From Serratia fonticola (GTDB taxonomy: Bacteria > Pseudomonadota > Gammaproteobacteria > Enterobacterales > Enterobacteriaceae), in assembly GCF_001006005.1 (NCBI RefSeq), contig NZ_CP011254.1, positions 5,828,001-5,892,000 of the forward strand: a stretch of DNA of 64,000 nt, given 5' to 3'. Under the pieces are notes generated by a model. That model had not been told where the DNA came from and did no database searches. It saw nothing but the letters and a program-made list of their open reading frames with translations. Both the position numbers and the translations under genes were made by a program. This document shows positions 1-9,048 of the stretch, piece by piece; position 1 is the stretch's first letter, and each line of letters begins with the position of its first letter.

Positions 1-343
1 CTCCCCGGAAGGTTTCAGTAAAATAGGCTCCGTAAATAAAGCCCAGGGTAATGATGCCCGCCCCCAGCGGATCGATATTAATCTGTGAGAAGCCAATAAA
101 CTCCGTCACGCTGTTGAGGGCAATTTGCAGACCGTAGAAGATCAACAACATCAACACCAGGTCCGGCACGCCACGGATCAAGGTGGTATAGGCACCAAAG
201 ATCGTGGAAATAACAGGGTTTTGCGAAAGTTTACCGCCAGCGCCGATCAAACCAATCACCACCGCCAGCAATACGGAGCTGAGGGCCAGCTCCAGCGTCA
301 CCAGAGCCCCCTCAAATATCAGTTGGGAGTAACCTTGTAGCAT
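1..343 (-). CDS. hisQ: HisQ, histidine/basic amino acid ABC transporter permease (partial)
   Basis: Inner-membrane permease that pairs with HisM and the ATPase HisP to import histidine, lysine, arginine or ornithine delivered by HisJ-type binding proteins. The start ATG is the cat at 341-343, giving a protein beginning MLQGYSQLIFEGALVTLELA. The first 114 residues are present and the rest runs off the left edge. Hydrophobic segments and the stretch GVPDLVLMLLIFYGLQIAL are typical of HisQ. The hisJ-like binding protein gene lies immediately upstream on the same strand, separated by a GC-rich hairpin, as in the classical his transport operon. Identification is by remembered family sequence and is secure for the part visible. 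Confidence 0.93.
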   Translation of the reverse strand, partial: MLQGYSQLIFEGALVTLELALSSVLLAVVIGLIGAGGKLSQNPVISTIFGAYTTLIRGVPDLVLMLLIFYGLQIALNSVTEFIGFSQINIDPLGAGIITLGFIYGAYFTETFRG

Positions 344-389
344 TTACGTCACCCTGTCGTCATTGAGCACGTCATGACACTCCAGCCAG

Positions 390-415
390 AACAGGCCCGG
401 AAAACCGGGCCTGTT
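390..415 (-). terminator. hisJ-hisQ intercistronic hairpin
   Basis: A perfect 11-bp stem (390-400 with 405-415) closed by a four-base AAAA loop lies between the hisJ stop and the hisQ start. No U-tract follows on the minus strand, so it looks like a partial terminator or 3' mRNA stabiliser rather than a full stop. In related his operons such structures let binding protein outnumber permease. Confidence 0.6.
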
Positions 416-439
416 GTCATAGAGAGTACCCGACAGGAA

Positions 440-1222
440 TTAGCCGCCGTAAACGTCAAAGTCGAAGTATTTTTTCGCGAACTTATCGTAGGTGCCGTCT
501 TTGCGCATTTCGGCAAAGGCTTTGTCCAGCGCCGCTTTCAGCTCGGTTTCATCCTTGCGCAGGCCCATACCGGTGCCGACACCAAAGAATTTATCGTCCT
601 TCACCGACTCACCGGCAAACTCGTACTCTTTGCCTGGAGGCTGTTTCAGGAAGCCTTCGCTCGCGGCGACTTCATCTTGAAACGCTGCGTCAATACGCCC
701 AGAAGCCAAATCCGCATACACCAGATCCTGATTCTGGTAAGGCACCACGGTCACGCCTTTTGGCTGCCAATTGGCATTAGCGAAGGCTTCCTGGGTAGTA
801 CCCTGCAATACGCCGATGCTTTTGCCCTTCAGCGCATCGACGGTTGGCAGGATCTTGGAGCCTTTTGGTGCGATCAGGCGTGAGTTGGCCGCAAACAGCT
901 TGTCGGTAAAGGCAATTTCCTGCTGGCGTTTTTCGGTAATGGACAGAGAAGAGATGATAGCGTCGATTTTCTTCGCTTTCAGGGAGGGGATCAGCGCATC
1001 AAAATCGCTTTCCACAAAGATACACTTGGTGTTTATGCGTTTGCACAGCTCGGTGGCCAGATCGATATCGAAGCCAACCAGTTGGCCCTGCGCATTTTTC
1101 GACTCAAACGGCGCATAGGTAGGGTCGGTACCGATTTTCAGCGTGGAAGGTAATGCGGCGAATGCACTGCTAACCGCGCTCAAAGCCAAAACTAAAGGGA
1201 GAACTTTAACAAGCTTTTTCAT
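440..1222 (-). CDS. hisJ: HisJ/ArgT-type periplasmic basic amino acid binding protein
   Basis: Periplasmic solute-binding protein of 260 residues for histidine or lysine/arginine/ornithine, feeding HisQMP. A signal peptide ([20 protein letters not shown]) precedes the mature start [33 protein letters not shown] and the C-terminus [11 protein letters not shown] are diagnostic. The ATG at 1222 follows a GAGGG ribosome site; an in-frame upstream ATG at 1300 would destroy the signal peptide and is rejected. E. coli has tandem hisJ and argT here, but this window has a single gene with features of both: C-terminus and TGMGLRK like HisJ, SDFDALIP like ArgT. A sigma-54 promoter and an NtrC-type palindrome lie upstream, which in relatives belong to argT. 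HisJ is preferred over ArgT only moderately. Confidence 0.9.
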   Translation of the reverse strand: MKKLVKVLPLVLALSAVSSAFAALPSTLKIGTDPTYAPFESKNAQGQLVGFDIDLATELCKRINTKCIFVESDFDALIPSLKAKKIDAIISSLSITEKRQQEIAFTDKLFAANSRLIAPKGSKILPTVDALKGKSIGVLQGTTQEAFANANWQPKGVTVVPYQNQDLVYADLASGRIDAAFQDEVAASEGFLKQPPGKEYEFAGESVKDDKFFGVGTGMGLRKDETELKAALDKAFAEMRKDGTYDKFAKKYFDFDVYGG

Positions 1223-1288
1223 AATTACCCTCAAATGGATATTTTTGCCGATGCCACTACGGGCATTACTTTCATCACACACAGGATC

Positions 1289-1304
1289 TGCAGTAATCAT
1301 GCCA
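1289..1304 (-). promoter_or_regulatory. Candidate sigma-54 promoter of hisJ
   Basis: The minus strand reads TGGCATGATTACTGCA, with GG and GC separated by exactly 10 bases as the sigma-54 (RpoN) -24/-12 consensus requires. Transcription would start near 1278, about 55 bases before the hisJ ATG. It closely resembles the nitrogen-regulated argT promoter as I remember it. Confidence 0.7.
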
Positions 1305-1464
1305 CTTTGTCATTAGCGAGCGCGGGGAACGGCCACGCTCTGTTCAAACCTCTTCCCAGAGACAATGAACGACAAAATGAACGGCAAACTCGGGCTTCGC
1401 CATGGTTAACCTACAAGTTACTGAAACAGAGTGCATGGGGAAGCAGGATCATTATGATGCATCA

Positions 1465-1485
1465 ATCGCACTAAATCAGTGCGAT
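1465..1485. promoter_or_regulatory. Candidate NtrC binding site
   Basis: The palindrome GCAC-N7-GTGC at 1468-1482 (ATCGCAC and GTGCGAT arms) matches the NtrC enhancer core. It lies about 185 bases upstream of the expected sigma-54 start point, a usual enhancer distance. It could also act as a hairpin downstream of ubiX, whose stop is at 1520. Confidence 0.55.
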
Positions 1486-1519
1486 GTTGCACAAATGTAT
1501 AAATTTGAGGGTGAATTAG

Positions 1520-2092
1520 TTAATTAACGCCTTGCCAACGCGTGAAGAGATCTTGCGGCAGTTCGATATCAAACTGGTCGATAACCCGATTAACGGTCTG
1601 ATCGATAATATCATCAACGGTTTGCGGACGATGATAGAAGGCCGGTACCGGCGGCATAATCACCGCCCCCATCTCCGCTGCCTGGGTCATCAGCCGCAGA
1701 TGGCCCAGGTGCAACGGCGTTTCACGCACGCAGAGCACCAGTGGCCGACGCTCTTTGAGCACCACATCGGCGGCACGAGTCAGCAGCCCATCGCTGTAAC
1801 TGTTGACGATGCCAGATAACGTTTTGATTGAGCATGGCAAAATCACCATCCCCATGGTTTTGAACGATCCGGAGGAAATACTGGCGGCAATATCACGCGC
1901 ATCATGCACTACATCGGCCAAGACCTGCACGTCACGCAGGCTCAGAGAGGTTTCCAACGCCAGCGTCTGGCGTGCCGCGTTGCTCATTACCAAGTGGGTT
2001 TCCACCTCTTCTACACCACGCAGCACCTGCAATAAGCGCACGCCGTAGATAGCGCCGCTGGCGCCGGAAATACCGATAATGAGTCTTTTCAT
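1520..2092 (-). CDS. ubiX: UbiX flavin prenyltransferase
   Basis: Transfers a dimethylallyl group to reduced FMN to make the prenyl-FMN cofactor needed by the UbiD decarboxylase in ubiquinone synthesis; cytosolic flavoprotein. The protein is 190 residues, near the E. coli length. The N-terminal GISGASGAIYG motif, the HDARDIAASISSGSF segment and RETPLHLGHLRLMTQAAE are family signatures. The ATG at 2092 is chosen over an adjacent in-frame TTG at 2095 because family members start MKRL. It lies between purF and hisJ as in other enterobacteria. Confidence 0.96.
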   Translation of the reverse strand: MKRLIIGISGASGAIYGVRLLQVLRGVEEVETHLVMSNAARQTLALETSLSLRDVQVLADVVHDARDIAASISSGSFKTMGMVILPCSIKTLSGIVNSYSDGLLTRAADVVLKERRPLVLCVRETPLHLGHLRLMTQAAEMGAVIMPPVPAFYHRPQTVDDIIDQTVNRVIDQFDIELPQDLFTRWQGVN

Positions 2093-2187
2093 CAAGCTGG
2101 CCTTTGTCGGGAAATATGCCGTAAGGATAGCCGAAGAGGGGTAGGTTTGGCAGCAACCTTCGTAGATTCGAGGTGGGAATAAGACAA

Positions 2188-2213
2188 TGCACCGTAACCA
2201 ACGCTACGGTGCA
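2188..2213 (-). terminator. purF terminator hairpin
   Basis: A 9-bp perfect stem (2188-2196 with 2205-2213) around an 8-base loop lies about 27 bases after the purF stop. The minus strand continues TTGTCTTATT, a moderately U-rich tail. It probably ends the cvpA-purF transcript before ubiX. Confidence 0.65.
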
Positions 2214-2239
2214 CCGTTTTGGTGAGCTACGCGGGCGCG

Positions 2240-3757
2240 TTAGCCCTCGTTATGCATTTCCAGATTTTCTGCTTCCGTCTGGCCGCGCAACGCTTTGGCA
2301 TCATCATTACGCAGCGTTTCCAGATATTCCAGATAGCTCTGGTCAACGTCTTTGGTCACGTAAATGCCGTTAAACACCGAGCATTCGAACTGGGCGATAT
2401 CCGGGTTCTCTTCGCGTACTGCGGCGATCAGGTCGTCCAGATCCTGGAAAATCAGGCCATCGGCACCAATAATCTGGCGGATTTCGTCCACTTCACGCCC
2501 ATGGGCAATCAGCTCCGTTGCGCTCGGCATATCGATACCGTACACGTTAGGGAAGCGGATCTCCGGGGCGGCAGAAGCCAGATAAACCCGTTTGGCCCCG
2601 GCGTCACGCGCCATCTCTACGATCTGCTCAGAAGTGGTACCGCGGACGATGGAGTCATCAACCAGCAGCACGTTCTTATCGCGGAATTCGGCACGATTGG
2701 CGTTCAGCTTGCGGCGTACCGACTTACGGCGAGCCTGCTGACCCGGCATGATGAAGGTGCGGCCAACATAGCGATTCTTGACGAAGCCCTGGCGATACGG
2801 CTTATCCAGAATACGGGCAATCTCCAGCGCGATATCGCAAGAGGTTTCCGGGATCGGGATCACCACGTCGATATCCAGATCTTCCCATTCGCGCGCAATC
2901 TTCTCACCCAATTTCTGCCCCATACGCACGCGGGCGCTGTAGACGGAGATCTTGTCCATAAAGGAGTCAGGACGGGCAAAATAGACATACTCGAACAGGC
3001 ATGGATTGGTTTTTGGGTTCTCCGCACACTGGCGAGTGAACAGCTGGCCTTTTTCGGTGATGTACACCGCTTCGCCCGGTGCCACATCGCGCAGGAAGTC
3101 GAAGCCCAAGGTATCCAACGCCACACTCTCAGAAGCCACCATGTACTCACAGCGGCCATCTTCCAGCTCACGTTTGCCAATCACCAGCGGGCGAATGCCG
3201 TTAGGATCGCGGAACGCCACCAGACCGTGGCCGATAATCATGGCTACGCAGGCATAAGCGCCACGCAGTTGCTGATGCATCGCGGCAACGGCGGTAAAAA
3301 TGTTGTCGGACTCCAGTGGATAATGCGGGAATCGGTCTAGCTCGGTAGCCAGCACGTTCAGCAGGATCTCGGAATCGGAAGTGGTGTTGACATGACGGCG
3401 GCCACGCTCAAACAGCTGTTGGCGCAGTTCGTGGGCGTTGGTCAGGTTGCCGTTGTGTGCCAGCGTAATGCCGAACGGCGAGTTGACATAGAAAGGTTGA
3501 GCTTCTGAAGCGCTGGAGCTGCCAGCCGTTGGGTAACGCACATGGCCAATGCCCATGTTGCCCTGCAGGCGCAGCATATGGCGGGCTTCAAATACATCTT
3601 TCACCAGACCATTTGCCTTGCGCAGGCGGAACCCATTATGGGCATCAATAGTGACGATGCCAGCGGCATCCTGTCCACGATGCTGGAGCACCATCAATGC
3701 ATCATAAATCGACTGGTTTACCGGCATAAAACCGGCGATACCGACAATACCGCACAT
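2240..3757 (-). CDS. purF: PurF amidophosphoribosyltransferase
   Basis: First committed enzyme of purine synthesis: converts PRPP and glutamine to phosphoribosylamine. The 505-residue protein begins MCGIVGIAG, so Cys2 becomes the N-terminal nucleophile of the Ntn glutaminase domain. The C-terminal phosphoribosyltransferase domain carries the PRPP loop [14 protein letters not shown] at residues 363-376. The start is 21 bases downstream of the cvpA stop, and the PurR box before cvpA should control both genes. Length and sequence match the E. coli enzyme with no visible defects. Confidence 0.98.
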   Translation of the reverse strand: MCGIVGIAGFMPVNQSIYDALMVLQHRGQDAAGIVTIDAHNGFRLRKANGLVKDVFEARHMLRLQGNMGIGHVRYPTAGSSSASEAQPFYVNSPFGITLAHNGNLTNAHELRQQLFERGRRHVNTTSDSEILLNVLATELDRFPHYPLESDNIFTAVAAMHQQLRGAYACVAMIIGHGLVAFRDPNGIRPLVIGKRELEDGRCEYMVASESVALDTLGFDFLRDVAPGEAVYITEKGQLFTRQCAENPKTNPCLFEYVYFARPDSFMDKISVYSARVRMGQKLGEKIAREWEDLDIDVVIPIPETSCDIALEIARILDKPYRQGFVKNRYVGRTFIMPGQQARRKSVRRKLNANRAEFRDKNVLLVDDSIVRGTTSEQIVEMARDAGAKRVYLASAAPEIRFPNVYGIDMPSATELIAHGREVDEIRQIIGADGLIFQDLDDLIAAVREENPDIAQFECSVFNGIYVTKDVDQSYLEYLETLRNDDAKALRGQTEAENLEMHNEG

Positions 3758-3778
3758 GTTGTCTTTTCCTCTAAGCCG

Positions 3779-4279
3779 CTACCGCCCCGGTAATTGGGTT
3801 GGTAAGAAACTCGACGTGCTTTGCAGATAGTCAAAGAACCATCTGATGATGTAACTGAACTGGGGGATCAGCTGTGACTGTTTCCAGTCCGCACTTTGCG
3901 ACAGGGTGGTAAAGGTATCCAGGAAGAACAGTATCGCCGCTACGATCAACACGCCGCGCAGTGCGCCGAAACACACGCCCAGCACCCGATCGGTGCCCGA
4001 TAACCCGGTTTTCTCTACCAATGACCCAATCACATAGTTAACGATAGCGCCCACAATCAGCGTTGCGATAAACAAAATGGCAATCGCAATGCCGTTACGT
4101 ACCAGCTCATCTTCAAAACGGGTGAAGTAGGCTGCAAGGTATGGGTAGAAATGGCTGGCAACAAAGAACGCACATCCCCATGTCACAAGTGACAATGCTT
4201 CGCGAACAAAACCTCGGATCAGGCTCACCAGAGCCGAAAATCCAATCAACGCTATAATGACGTAATCAATCCAGACCAT
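3779..4279 (-). CDS. cvpA: CvpA membrane protein
   Basis: Small inner-membrane protein of 166 residues with about four hydrophobic segments (starting VIIALIGFSALVSLIRGFVR). CvpA is known for a role in colicin V export and envelope stress tolerance; its molecular activity is unclear. It is the first gene of the cvpA-purF operon, which explains the PurR box 58 bases upstream of its start. The ATG at 4279 gives MVWIDYVIIALIG, the usual N-terminus. Confidence 0.95.
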   Translation of the reverse strand: MVWIDYVIIALIGFSALVSLIRGFVREALSLVTWGCAFFVASHFYPYLAAYFTRFEDELVRNGIAIAILFIATLIVGAIVNYVIGSLVEKTGLSGTDRVLGVCFGALRGVLIVAAILFFLDTFTTLSQSADWKQSQLIPQFSYIIRWFFDYLQSTSSFLPTQLPGR

Positions 4280-4336
4280 GAACTATTCCAATGATGAATC
4301 GCCCCTGCATCCAATCGCGGCGAATTCTAACAGAAA

Positions 4337-4352
4337 AAGAAAACGTTTGCGT
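4337..4352. promoter_or_regulatory. PurR operator of cvpA-purF
   Basis: The minus strand reads ACGCAAACGTTTTCTT, matching the PurR 16-bp consensus with its central CG. It lies 58 bases upstream of the cvpA start, where purine-dependent repression is expected. Confidence 0.85.
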
Positions 4353-4393
4353 AGCGGATTTCCCACCACGTAACAAATAAAAAACGGCGATGT

Positions 4394-4517
4394 TACCCTA
4401 TGGATTTCAAGCTGCAGCTAGGCGACAAGCTATCTCATCCTCAGGAGCTTACGTTTAGTAAGTGACTAGGGTGAGATAGCGCAGGTAACAACGCTGCAGC
4501 TTGAAAGACGACGGGTA
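4394..4517. repeat. ERIC element, copy 1
   Basis: A 124-bp imperfect palindrome with outer arms TACCC...GGGTA and a core resembling the ERIC (IRU) consensus: an AGGAGCTTAC half and a TAGTAAGTGACT half. Length agrees with the usual 127-bp ERIC. It is upstream of cvpA and downstream of dedD, between two genes of the same direction. Confidence 0.85.
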
Positions 4518-4614
4518 TTAAAATTGCTAATCGCCGCGCCTACTTAGGATATCCGGCCCCTGAAAGGCACAATTTTAGTGGTGATTTAGCAATCCTCCTC
4601 CTTGAGCACTGTGG

Positions 4615-4650
4615 CCCCTCACCCTAACCCTCTCCCACAGGGAGAGGGGA
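4615..4650. repeat. REP-like palindrome, copy A
   Basis: A CCCCTCACCCTAACC lead is followed by the hairpin CCCTCTCCCACAGGGAGAGG. The same module occurs at 32717-32752 and, split by an insertion sequence, at 32865-32885 and 34007 onward. It starts the 70-bp tandem repeat cluster. Confidence 0.75.
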
Positions 4651-4821
4651 TCGTCCGAGTCGCGGTTAACGGTTGTGACACAATTCCGACTTTCCCGTAC
4701 CTTCTCCAACAGGGAGGGGATCTTCCAAGTCACGGCTAGCGGTTGTGACACAATTCCGACTTTCCCGTACCTTCTCCAACAGGGAGGGGATCGTCCAAGT
4801 CACGGCTAGCGGTTGTGACAC
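4629..4821. repeat. 70-bp tandem repeat cluster
   Basis: The word GGTTGTGACA recurs at 4671, 4741 and 4811, an exact 70-base period. The units 4673-4742 and 4743-4812 differ by a single base; the copy before them is more degenerate and starts in the REP-like palindrome. Each unit carries a shortened form of the palindrome (CAACAGGGAGGGGATC). No gene is visible in 4280-5000; this stretch is entirely repeats and spacer. Confidence 0.85.
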
Positions 4822-4873
4822 TACTCCAGTTCCCTCTTGATATTTTACAAGGGCATAGGAAAAACTACTGGCT

Positions 4874-5000
4874 TATACCCTATGGATTTCGAGTTGTAGC
4901 TAGGCGCCCAGCTATCTCATCCCCAGAAGCTTACTTTAGTAAGTGACTGGGGTGAGATAGTGCAGGTAACAACGCTGCAGCTTGAAAGACGACGGGTATA
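4874..5000. repeat. ERIC element, copy 2
   Basis: A 127-bp palindromic element with TATACCC...GGGTATA ends and the ERIC core halves. It ends at the base directly before the dedD stop codon (5001-5003), so the dedD transcript would carry the ERIC fold as its immediate 3' structure. Confidence 0.85.
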
Positions 5001-5744
5001 TCAACGCGCGCTATACGCCTTCACCTGCCCGCTCAACCCACTGATCCCATTCAGCTCCGCCAGCGAAGCCTGCAGCTTCTGCTTCGAGGCATCTGGGCCA
5101 ACGTAGATGCGGGTGATCTCACCCTGCACCGGCGTGGATGGCACGGTATAAGCCCGGTGCCCAGACAGGCGCAGCGAAGCGACGATCTCATTGACCTTGG
5201 CAGCATTCTTCAACGCCCCCAACTGCACCACATAGGCTTGACCAGCCGGTGCCTTTTCTTCAACCGCAGGTTTGGTTTCAGCCTTCGGCTCTGGTTTCAC
5301 TTCCGGCTTTGGCTCTACCTTTGGCGGTGTTGGCACTGGCTTAGGTTTCACTTCCACCGGCTTCACTTCTACCGGTTTAGATTCCACAGGCTTGGGTTTG
5401 GTTGGCTGAACCGGTTTGGTTTCGATAGGTGGCGGAGCAACAACCGCAGGCTGCTGCGGTTGAGTCGTTTGATTAGCCGCCTGCTGGGCGGAAGCCTCGG
5501 CGGCGGCCTGCTGCTGCTCAACCAAAGCACCAGCCCCCTCCGGTGGAACCGAAGGTAGCGCCTGATTGGCCGGTGGGATCACGTCGATTTCATGAGCATC
5601 CCCCGGTTTGGGCACCAACGGGATCGCCGCAAACTCATCCTCATAATGCTTCTTTTTGCCGTCAAGCAGCCCCGGCAGGACAATCACCCCCAGGGCAACC
5701 AAAATCACGGTTCCAACCAGTCGATTCTGAAATTTACTTGCCAC
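5001..5744 (-). CDS. dedD: DedD, SPOR-domain cell division protein
   Basis: Bitopic inner-membrane protein that accumulates at the division septum by binding denuded peptidoglycan through its SPOR domain. The 247 residues comprise a short cytoplasmic start, one membrane segment (about 9-26, RLVGTVILVALGVIVLPGLL), a long proline/lysine-rich linker full of KPV/KPKP repeats (about 100-170), and a C-terminal SPOR domain (about 168-247, GQAYVVQLGALKNAAKV). The start codon directly follows the folC stop with no gap. An ERIC element abuts its stop codon. Confidence 0.95.
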   Translation of the reverse strand: MASKFQNRLVGTVILVALGVIVLPGLLDGKKKHYEDEFAAIPLVPKPGDAHEIDVIPPANQALPSVPPEGAGALVEQQQAAAEASAQQAANQTTQPQQPAVVAPPPIETKPVQPTKPKPVESKPVEVKPVEVKPKPVPTPPKVEPKPEVKPEPKAETKPAVEEKAPAGQAYVVQLGALKNAAKVNEIVASLRLSGHRAYTVPSTPVQGEITRIYVGPDASKQKLQASLAELNGISGLSGQVKAYSAR

Positions 5745-7010
5745 TCACACTCCCCGCCTCTCGTCTAACGCCGCCATCACGTGGGCAACAGTGTGGAAAG
5801 ACCCACAGACGATCACAATATCCTGAATATCCGCGTCCTGCATAGCCTGACGCCAGGCAGTTTCGACATCGGCAAACTTGCGTGGTTCCGTTAAATACTG
5901 TGCCAGCAGCTCAACGCTGGCCCCGCGCGGGCCTTCCAGCGGCGCGCAGTACCACTCGTCCACCTGTTCGCTCAGGCAGGCCAACGTACCGGCAATGTCT
6001 TTGTCCGACAGCATCCCCACCACCGCGCGAACCACACCGCCATTGCAGGGGAGTTTCGCCAATCGCCCAGCCAGATAGGCCGCAGCATGAGGGTTGTGGG
6101 CAACGTCCAGGATCAACTGCGGGTTCTGCTGCACGATCTGAAAACGCCCTGGCAAAGCGGCCTGCTGTAGACCGGCAAAAATCGCCTTCTCGTCAATTTC
6201 CAGCGCCGAATAGTGCAGCGCAGCCAATGCCGTCGCCGCGTTCGCCAAGGGGACGTTAGGCATAGGGAGATCTGTCAGGCGTGTACCTCCCCCTTCCCAT
6301 TGCCAGCGTTCGCCCTGTTCGCTGAACGACCAGGCTTCATCACGGCGGTACAGTTGAGCGTTGAGATCTTCCGCTACCTGCTGGATGCTATGTGGCATAT
6401 CCGGCTCACCCACTACGGCAGGCTTGCCGCCACGGAATATCCCCGCCTTCTCGCGGCCGATGCTTTCACGATCGTGGCCTAGCCAATCGGTGTGATCCAA
6501 GGCAATGCTGGTCACCACGGCGACGCTTGGCTCAACGATATTGGTCGCGTCCAGACGCCCCCCCAGGCCCACTTCCAGGATCACTACGTCGAGCCTGGCC
6601 TGCTTAAACAGCTGTAACGCCGAAAGGGTGCCAAATTCGAAATAGGTCAGCGAGGTTTCCCCCCGGCCAGCTTCAATCGCGGCAAAGGAGCGGCTGTGTT
6701 CAGTCTCACTCAGCTCTTCACCCTGTATGCGCACCCGTTCGGTGTAACGCACCAGATGCGGTGAACTGTAAACCCCTACCCGCAGCCCGGCAGCCAGCAA
6801 AATGGCCTCTAACGTGCGGCAGGTGGTGCCTTTGCCGTTAGTACCGGCAACGGTAAATACCGTAGGAGCAGGAGTGAGAAGGTCAAGGTGCGCCGCAACG
6901 TGTTGCACACGCTCCAGGCCGAGTTCGATCGCCTGGCTATGCAGACGTTCCAGATAGTAAAGCCACGAGCTCAATGGCGACGTGGCTTGGGGAATTTGGT
7001 GGTTTTGCAT
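5745..7010 (-). CDS. folC: FolC dihydrofolate/folylpolyglutamate synthase
   Basis: Bifunctional cytosolic ligase of the Mur ligase fold: adds glutamate to dihydropteroate and extends folate polyglutamate tails. The 421-residue form starts at the ATG at 7010 (MQNHQIPQATSPL), which matches the length of the E. coli N-terminus; in-frame ATGs at 7019 and 7037 would only add residues. The ATP loop GTNGKGTT is at residues 56-63, followed by the SSPHLVRYTERVR and SIALDHTDWLG motifs. Adjacent to dedD with no spacing, and downstream of accD on the same strand as in E. coli. Confidence 0.96.
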   Translation of the reverse strand: MQNHQIPQATSPLSSWLYYLERLHSQAIELGLERVQHVAAHLDLLTPAPTVFTVAGTNGKGTTCRTLEAILLAAGLRVGVYSSPHLVRYTERVRIQGEELSETEHSRSFAAIEAGRGETSLTYFEFGTLSALQLFKQARLDVVILEVGLGGRLDATNIVEPSVAVVTSIALDHTDWLGHDRESIGREKAGIFRGGKPAVVGEPDMPHSIQQVAEDLNAQLYRRDEAWSFSEQGERWQWEGGGTRLTDLPMPNVPLANAATALAALHYSALEIDEKAIFAGLQQAALPGRFQIVQQNPQLILDVAHNPHAAAYLAGRLAKLPCNGGVVRAVVGMLSDKDIAGTLACLSEQVDEWYCAPLEGPRGASVELLAQYLTEPRKFADVETAWRQAMQDADIQDIVIVCGSFHTVAHVMAALDERRGV

Positions 7011-7165
7011 GAGTCCCATCACTGACTTTGGGTTCATAAATCCGTAAGACGCATCGCCCTGACGACGTCAAAAGCGATGCTCTTCGTTTCCCGCCGCAAC
7101 TTAGCCACAAAATGGCGGCGGAACCCGGCGCAGGCTTGCACCTATACCGGGTCTTTGTCTGCTCC

Positions 7166-8074
7166 TCAGGCGTCGGCCTGATTTTCCTGAGCGATGACCG
7201 GCGCGGCCTCATCGAAATGCGGCTGCGGCTGGTTGGTCAGCTTGGACAGAATGCTGGCCAGGGTCTGACGCATCACCGGACGGCGCACGATCATGTCGAT
7301 AGCGCCCTTTTCAATCAGGAACTCGCTGCGCTGGAAGCCCGGCGGCAGTTTTTCACGTACGGTTTGTTCGATAACCCGTGGCCCGGCAAAGCCGATCAGC
7401 GCTTTTGGCTCGGCAATGTTGATATCGCCCAGCATCGCCAGGCTGGCGGACACGCCACCCATGGTCGGATCGGTCAGTACCGAAATATACGGCAGGCCAC
7501 GCTCTTGCAGCTTGGCCAACGCGGCGCTGGTTTTCGCCATCTGCATCAGCGACATCAGCGCTTCCTGCATACGCGCACCGCCACTGGCAGAGAAGCACAC
7601 CAGCGGGCAGTTATCTTCCAACGCCTGTTCAACCGCACGCACAAAGCGCGCACCGACTACAGAAGACATCGAACCACCGATAAAGGCGAATTCGAAGGAG
7701 GCTGCAACGATCGGCATGCCATACAGCGTGCCCTTCATCACCACCAGCGCGTCTTTCTCGCCGGTTGCTTTCTGTGCGGCAACCAGACGATCTTTGTACT
7801 TTTTGGAATCCTTGAACTTCAGAACGTCTTTCGGCTCCAGTTCGCTGCCCAGTTCCACTTCACTGCCTTCATCCAGCAAGGTATGCAGACGCATACGGGC
7901 TGACATGCGCATGTGGTGGTCGCACTTGGGGCAGACCTCAAGGTTACGCTCCAATTCGGCACGGTAAAGGACCTGACCACAGCTATCGCATTTGGTCCAG
8001 ACCCCTTCAGGAATGCTCACCTTACGGGTTTGCGTAACATTGCTTTTGTTGAGAATTCGTTCAATCCAGCTCAT
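7166..8074 (-). CDS. accD: AccD acetyl-CoA carboxylase carboxyltransferase beta subunit
   Basis: Beta subunit of the carboxyltransferase that moves CO2 from carboxybiotin to acetyl-CoA, giving malonyl-CoA for fatty-acid synthesis. 302 residues starting MSWIERIL at 8074, behind an AGG ribosome site; the longer open frame upstream has no family support. The N-terminal zinc ribbon has Cys29, Cys32, Cys48 and Cys51. The carboxyltransferase domain holds [18 protein letters not shown] and the oxyanion region [18 protein letters not shown]. Sits between folC and dedA. Confidence 0.97.
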   Translation of the reverse strand: MSWIERILNKSNVTQTRKVSIPEGVWTKCDSCGQVLYRAELERNLEVCPKCDHHMRMSARMRLHTLLDEGSEVELGSELEPKDVLKFKDSKKYKDRLVAAQKATGEKDALVVMKGTLYGMPIVAASFEFAFIGGSMSSVVGARFVRAVEQALEDNCPLVCFSASGGARMQEALMSLMQMAKTSAALAKLQERGLPYISVLTDPTMGGVSASLAMLGDINIAEPKALIGFAGPRVIEQTVREKLPPGFQRSEFLIEKGAIDMIVRRPVMRQTLASILSKLTNQPQPHFDEAAPVIAQENQADA

Positions 8075-8305
8075 CGATGACCTTTCTGTTTGAACCTGGC
8101 AGACACCCGTCCGCTGTTCATGCCTTAACAATCCTCCCGAAACACACCCAATGCAAAAATGCCGAGCTAAGCGCAACAGGTACGCTACCAGGGCATTGGC
8201 TTCAGGGTCGTTCGCGGGAACAGACCATAAATGTCGCTCATTAAACCATATCGGCCCGATTGTGTGGACAAAAAACTGGTCGAACCGACGGGTTAAGCGG
8301 TGTTT

Positions 8306-8968
8306 TTACTGTTTTTGTTGGCGGGCAGCCGCGCGTTTATGGCGCCAGATTTCAATAATGCCCGGCAGAATTGAAACCAGGATGATGCCAACAATCAACA
8401 ACTTCAAGTTTTCCTGCACGATCGGCAAGTCGCCAAACAGGTAGCCAGCATAAGTGAACAGCAGCACCCAAAGTAGCGCACCAATCACGTTATAGGCAGC
8501 AAAGTGGCGATAGGACATATGCCCCATACCGGCCACGAACGGCGCAAAGGTGCGCACGATCGGCACAAATCGCGCCAGAATAATGGTTTTTCCGCCGTGT
8601 TTCTCGTAGAACTGGTGGGTCTTGTCCAGATAGCTACGACGGAAAATTTTCGAGTTCGGGTTGCTGAACAGCTTTTCGCCGAACAGCCGACCAATAGTGT
8701 AGTTGACGGCATCACCAATCACCGCCGCAATCACCATCAACGCCACCATGGTATGCACGTTGAGATCGTTGGAAGGCAACGCGGCCAGCGCACCGGCGAC
8801 AAACAGCAGAGAATCCCCCGGCAGGAACGGCGTAACCACCAGCCCGGTTTCACAAAACAGGATCAGGAACAGAATACCGTAAACCCACATACCGTATTGC
8901 GCGACCAGTTCTGCCAGGTGCACATCAATATGCAAAATAAAATCAATCAGAAACTTGATGATGTCCAT
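8306..8968 (-). CDS. dedA: DedA family membrane protein
   Basis: Polytopic inner-membrane protein of the DedA/VTT family, linked to polyprenyl- or phospholipid flipping, membrane potential and division. 220 residues from the ATG at 8968 ([17 protein letters not shown]), the start matching E. coli; the in-frame codons up to 9001 are not conserved. The motifs [17 protein letters not shown] and [18 protein letters not shown], with membrane-embedded acidic and arginine residues, are diagnostic. A hairpin at 8985-9005 separates it from truA. Confidence 0.96.
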   Translation of the reverse strand: MDIIKFLIDFILHIDVHLAELVAQYGMWVYGILFLILFCETGLVVTPFLPGDSLLFVAGALAALPSNDLNVHTMVALMVIAAVIGDAVNYTIGRLFGEKLFSNPNSKIFRRSYLDKTHQFYEKHGGKTIILARFVPIVRTFAPFVAGMGHMSYRHFAAYNVIGALLWVLLFTYAGYLFGDLPIVQENLKLLIVGIILVSILPGIIEIWRHKRAAARQQKQ

Positions 8969-9048
8969 AAACACTCTCAATTGACCGGGTGTCTCTCTCA
9001 CCCGGCGTTGGCACCCATAAATAACGTATTAATCTGCCAGCCTGCCAG

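Noticed and set aside
1223..1300. Upstream start for the hisJ-like gene at 1300
   Set aside because: It would place 26 polar residues before the signal peptide, and it overlaps the predicted sigma-54 promoter.
2219..3340. 373-residue plus-strand open frame opposite purF
   Set aside because: Complementary to the purF coding frame, without family features or ribosome site.
4629..4821. Possible CRISPR array
   Set aside because: The period is 70 bases with the whole unit repeated, not short repeats with unique spacers, and no cas gene is present.
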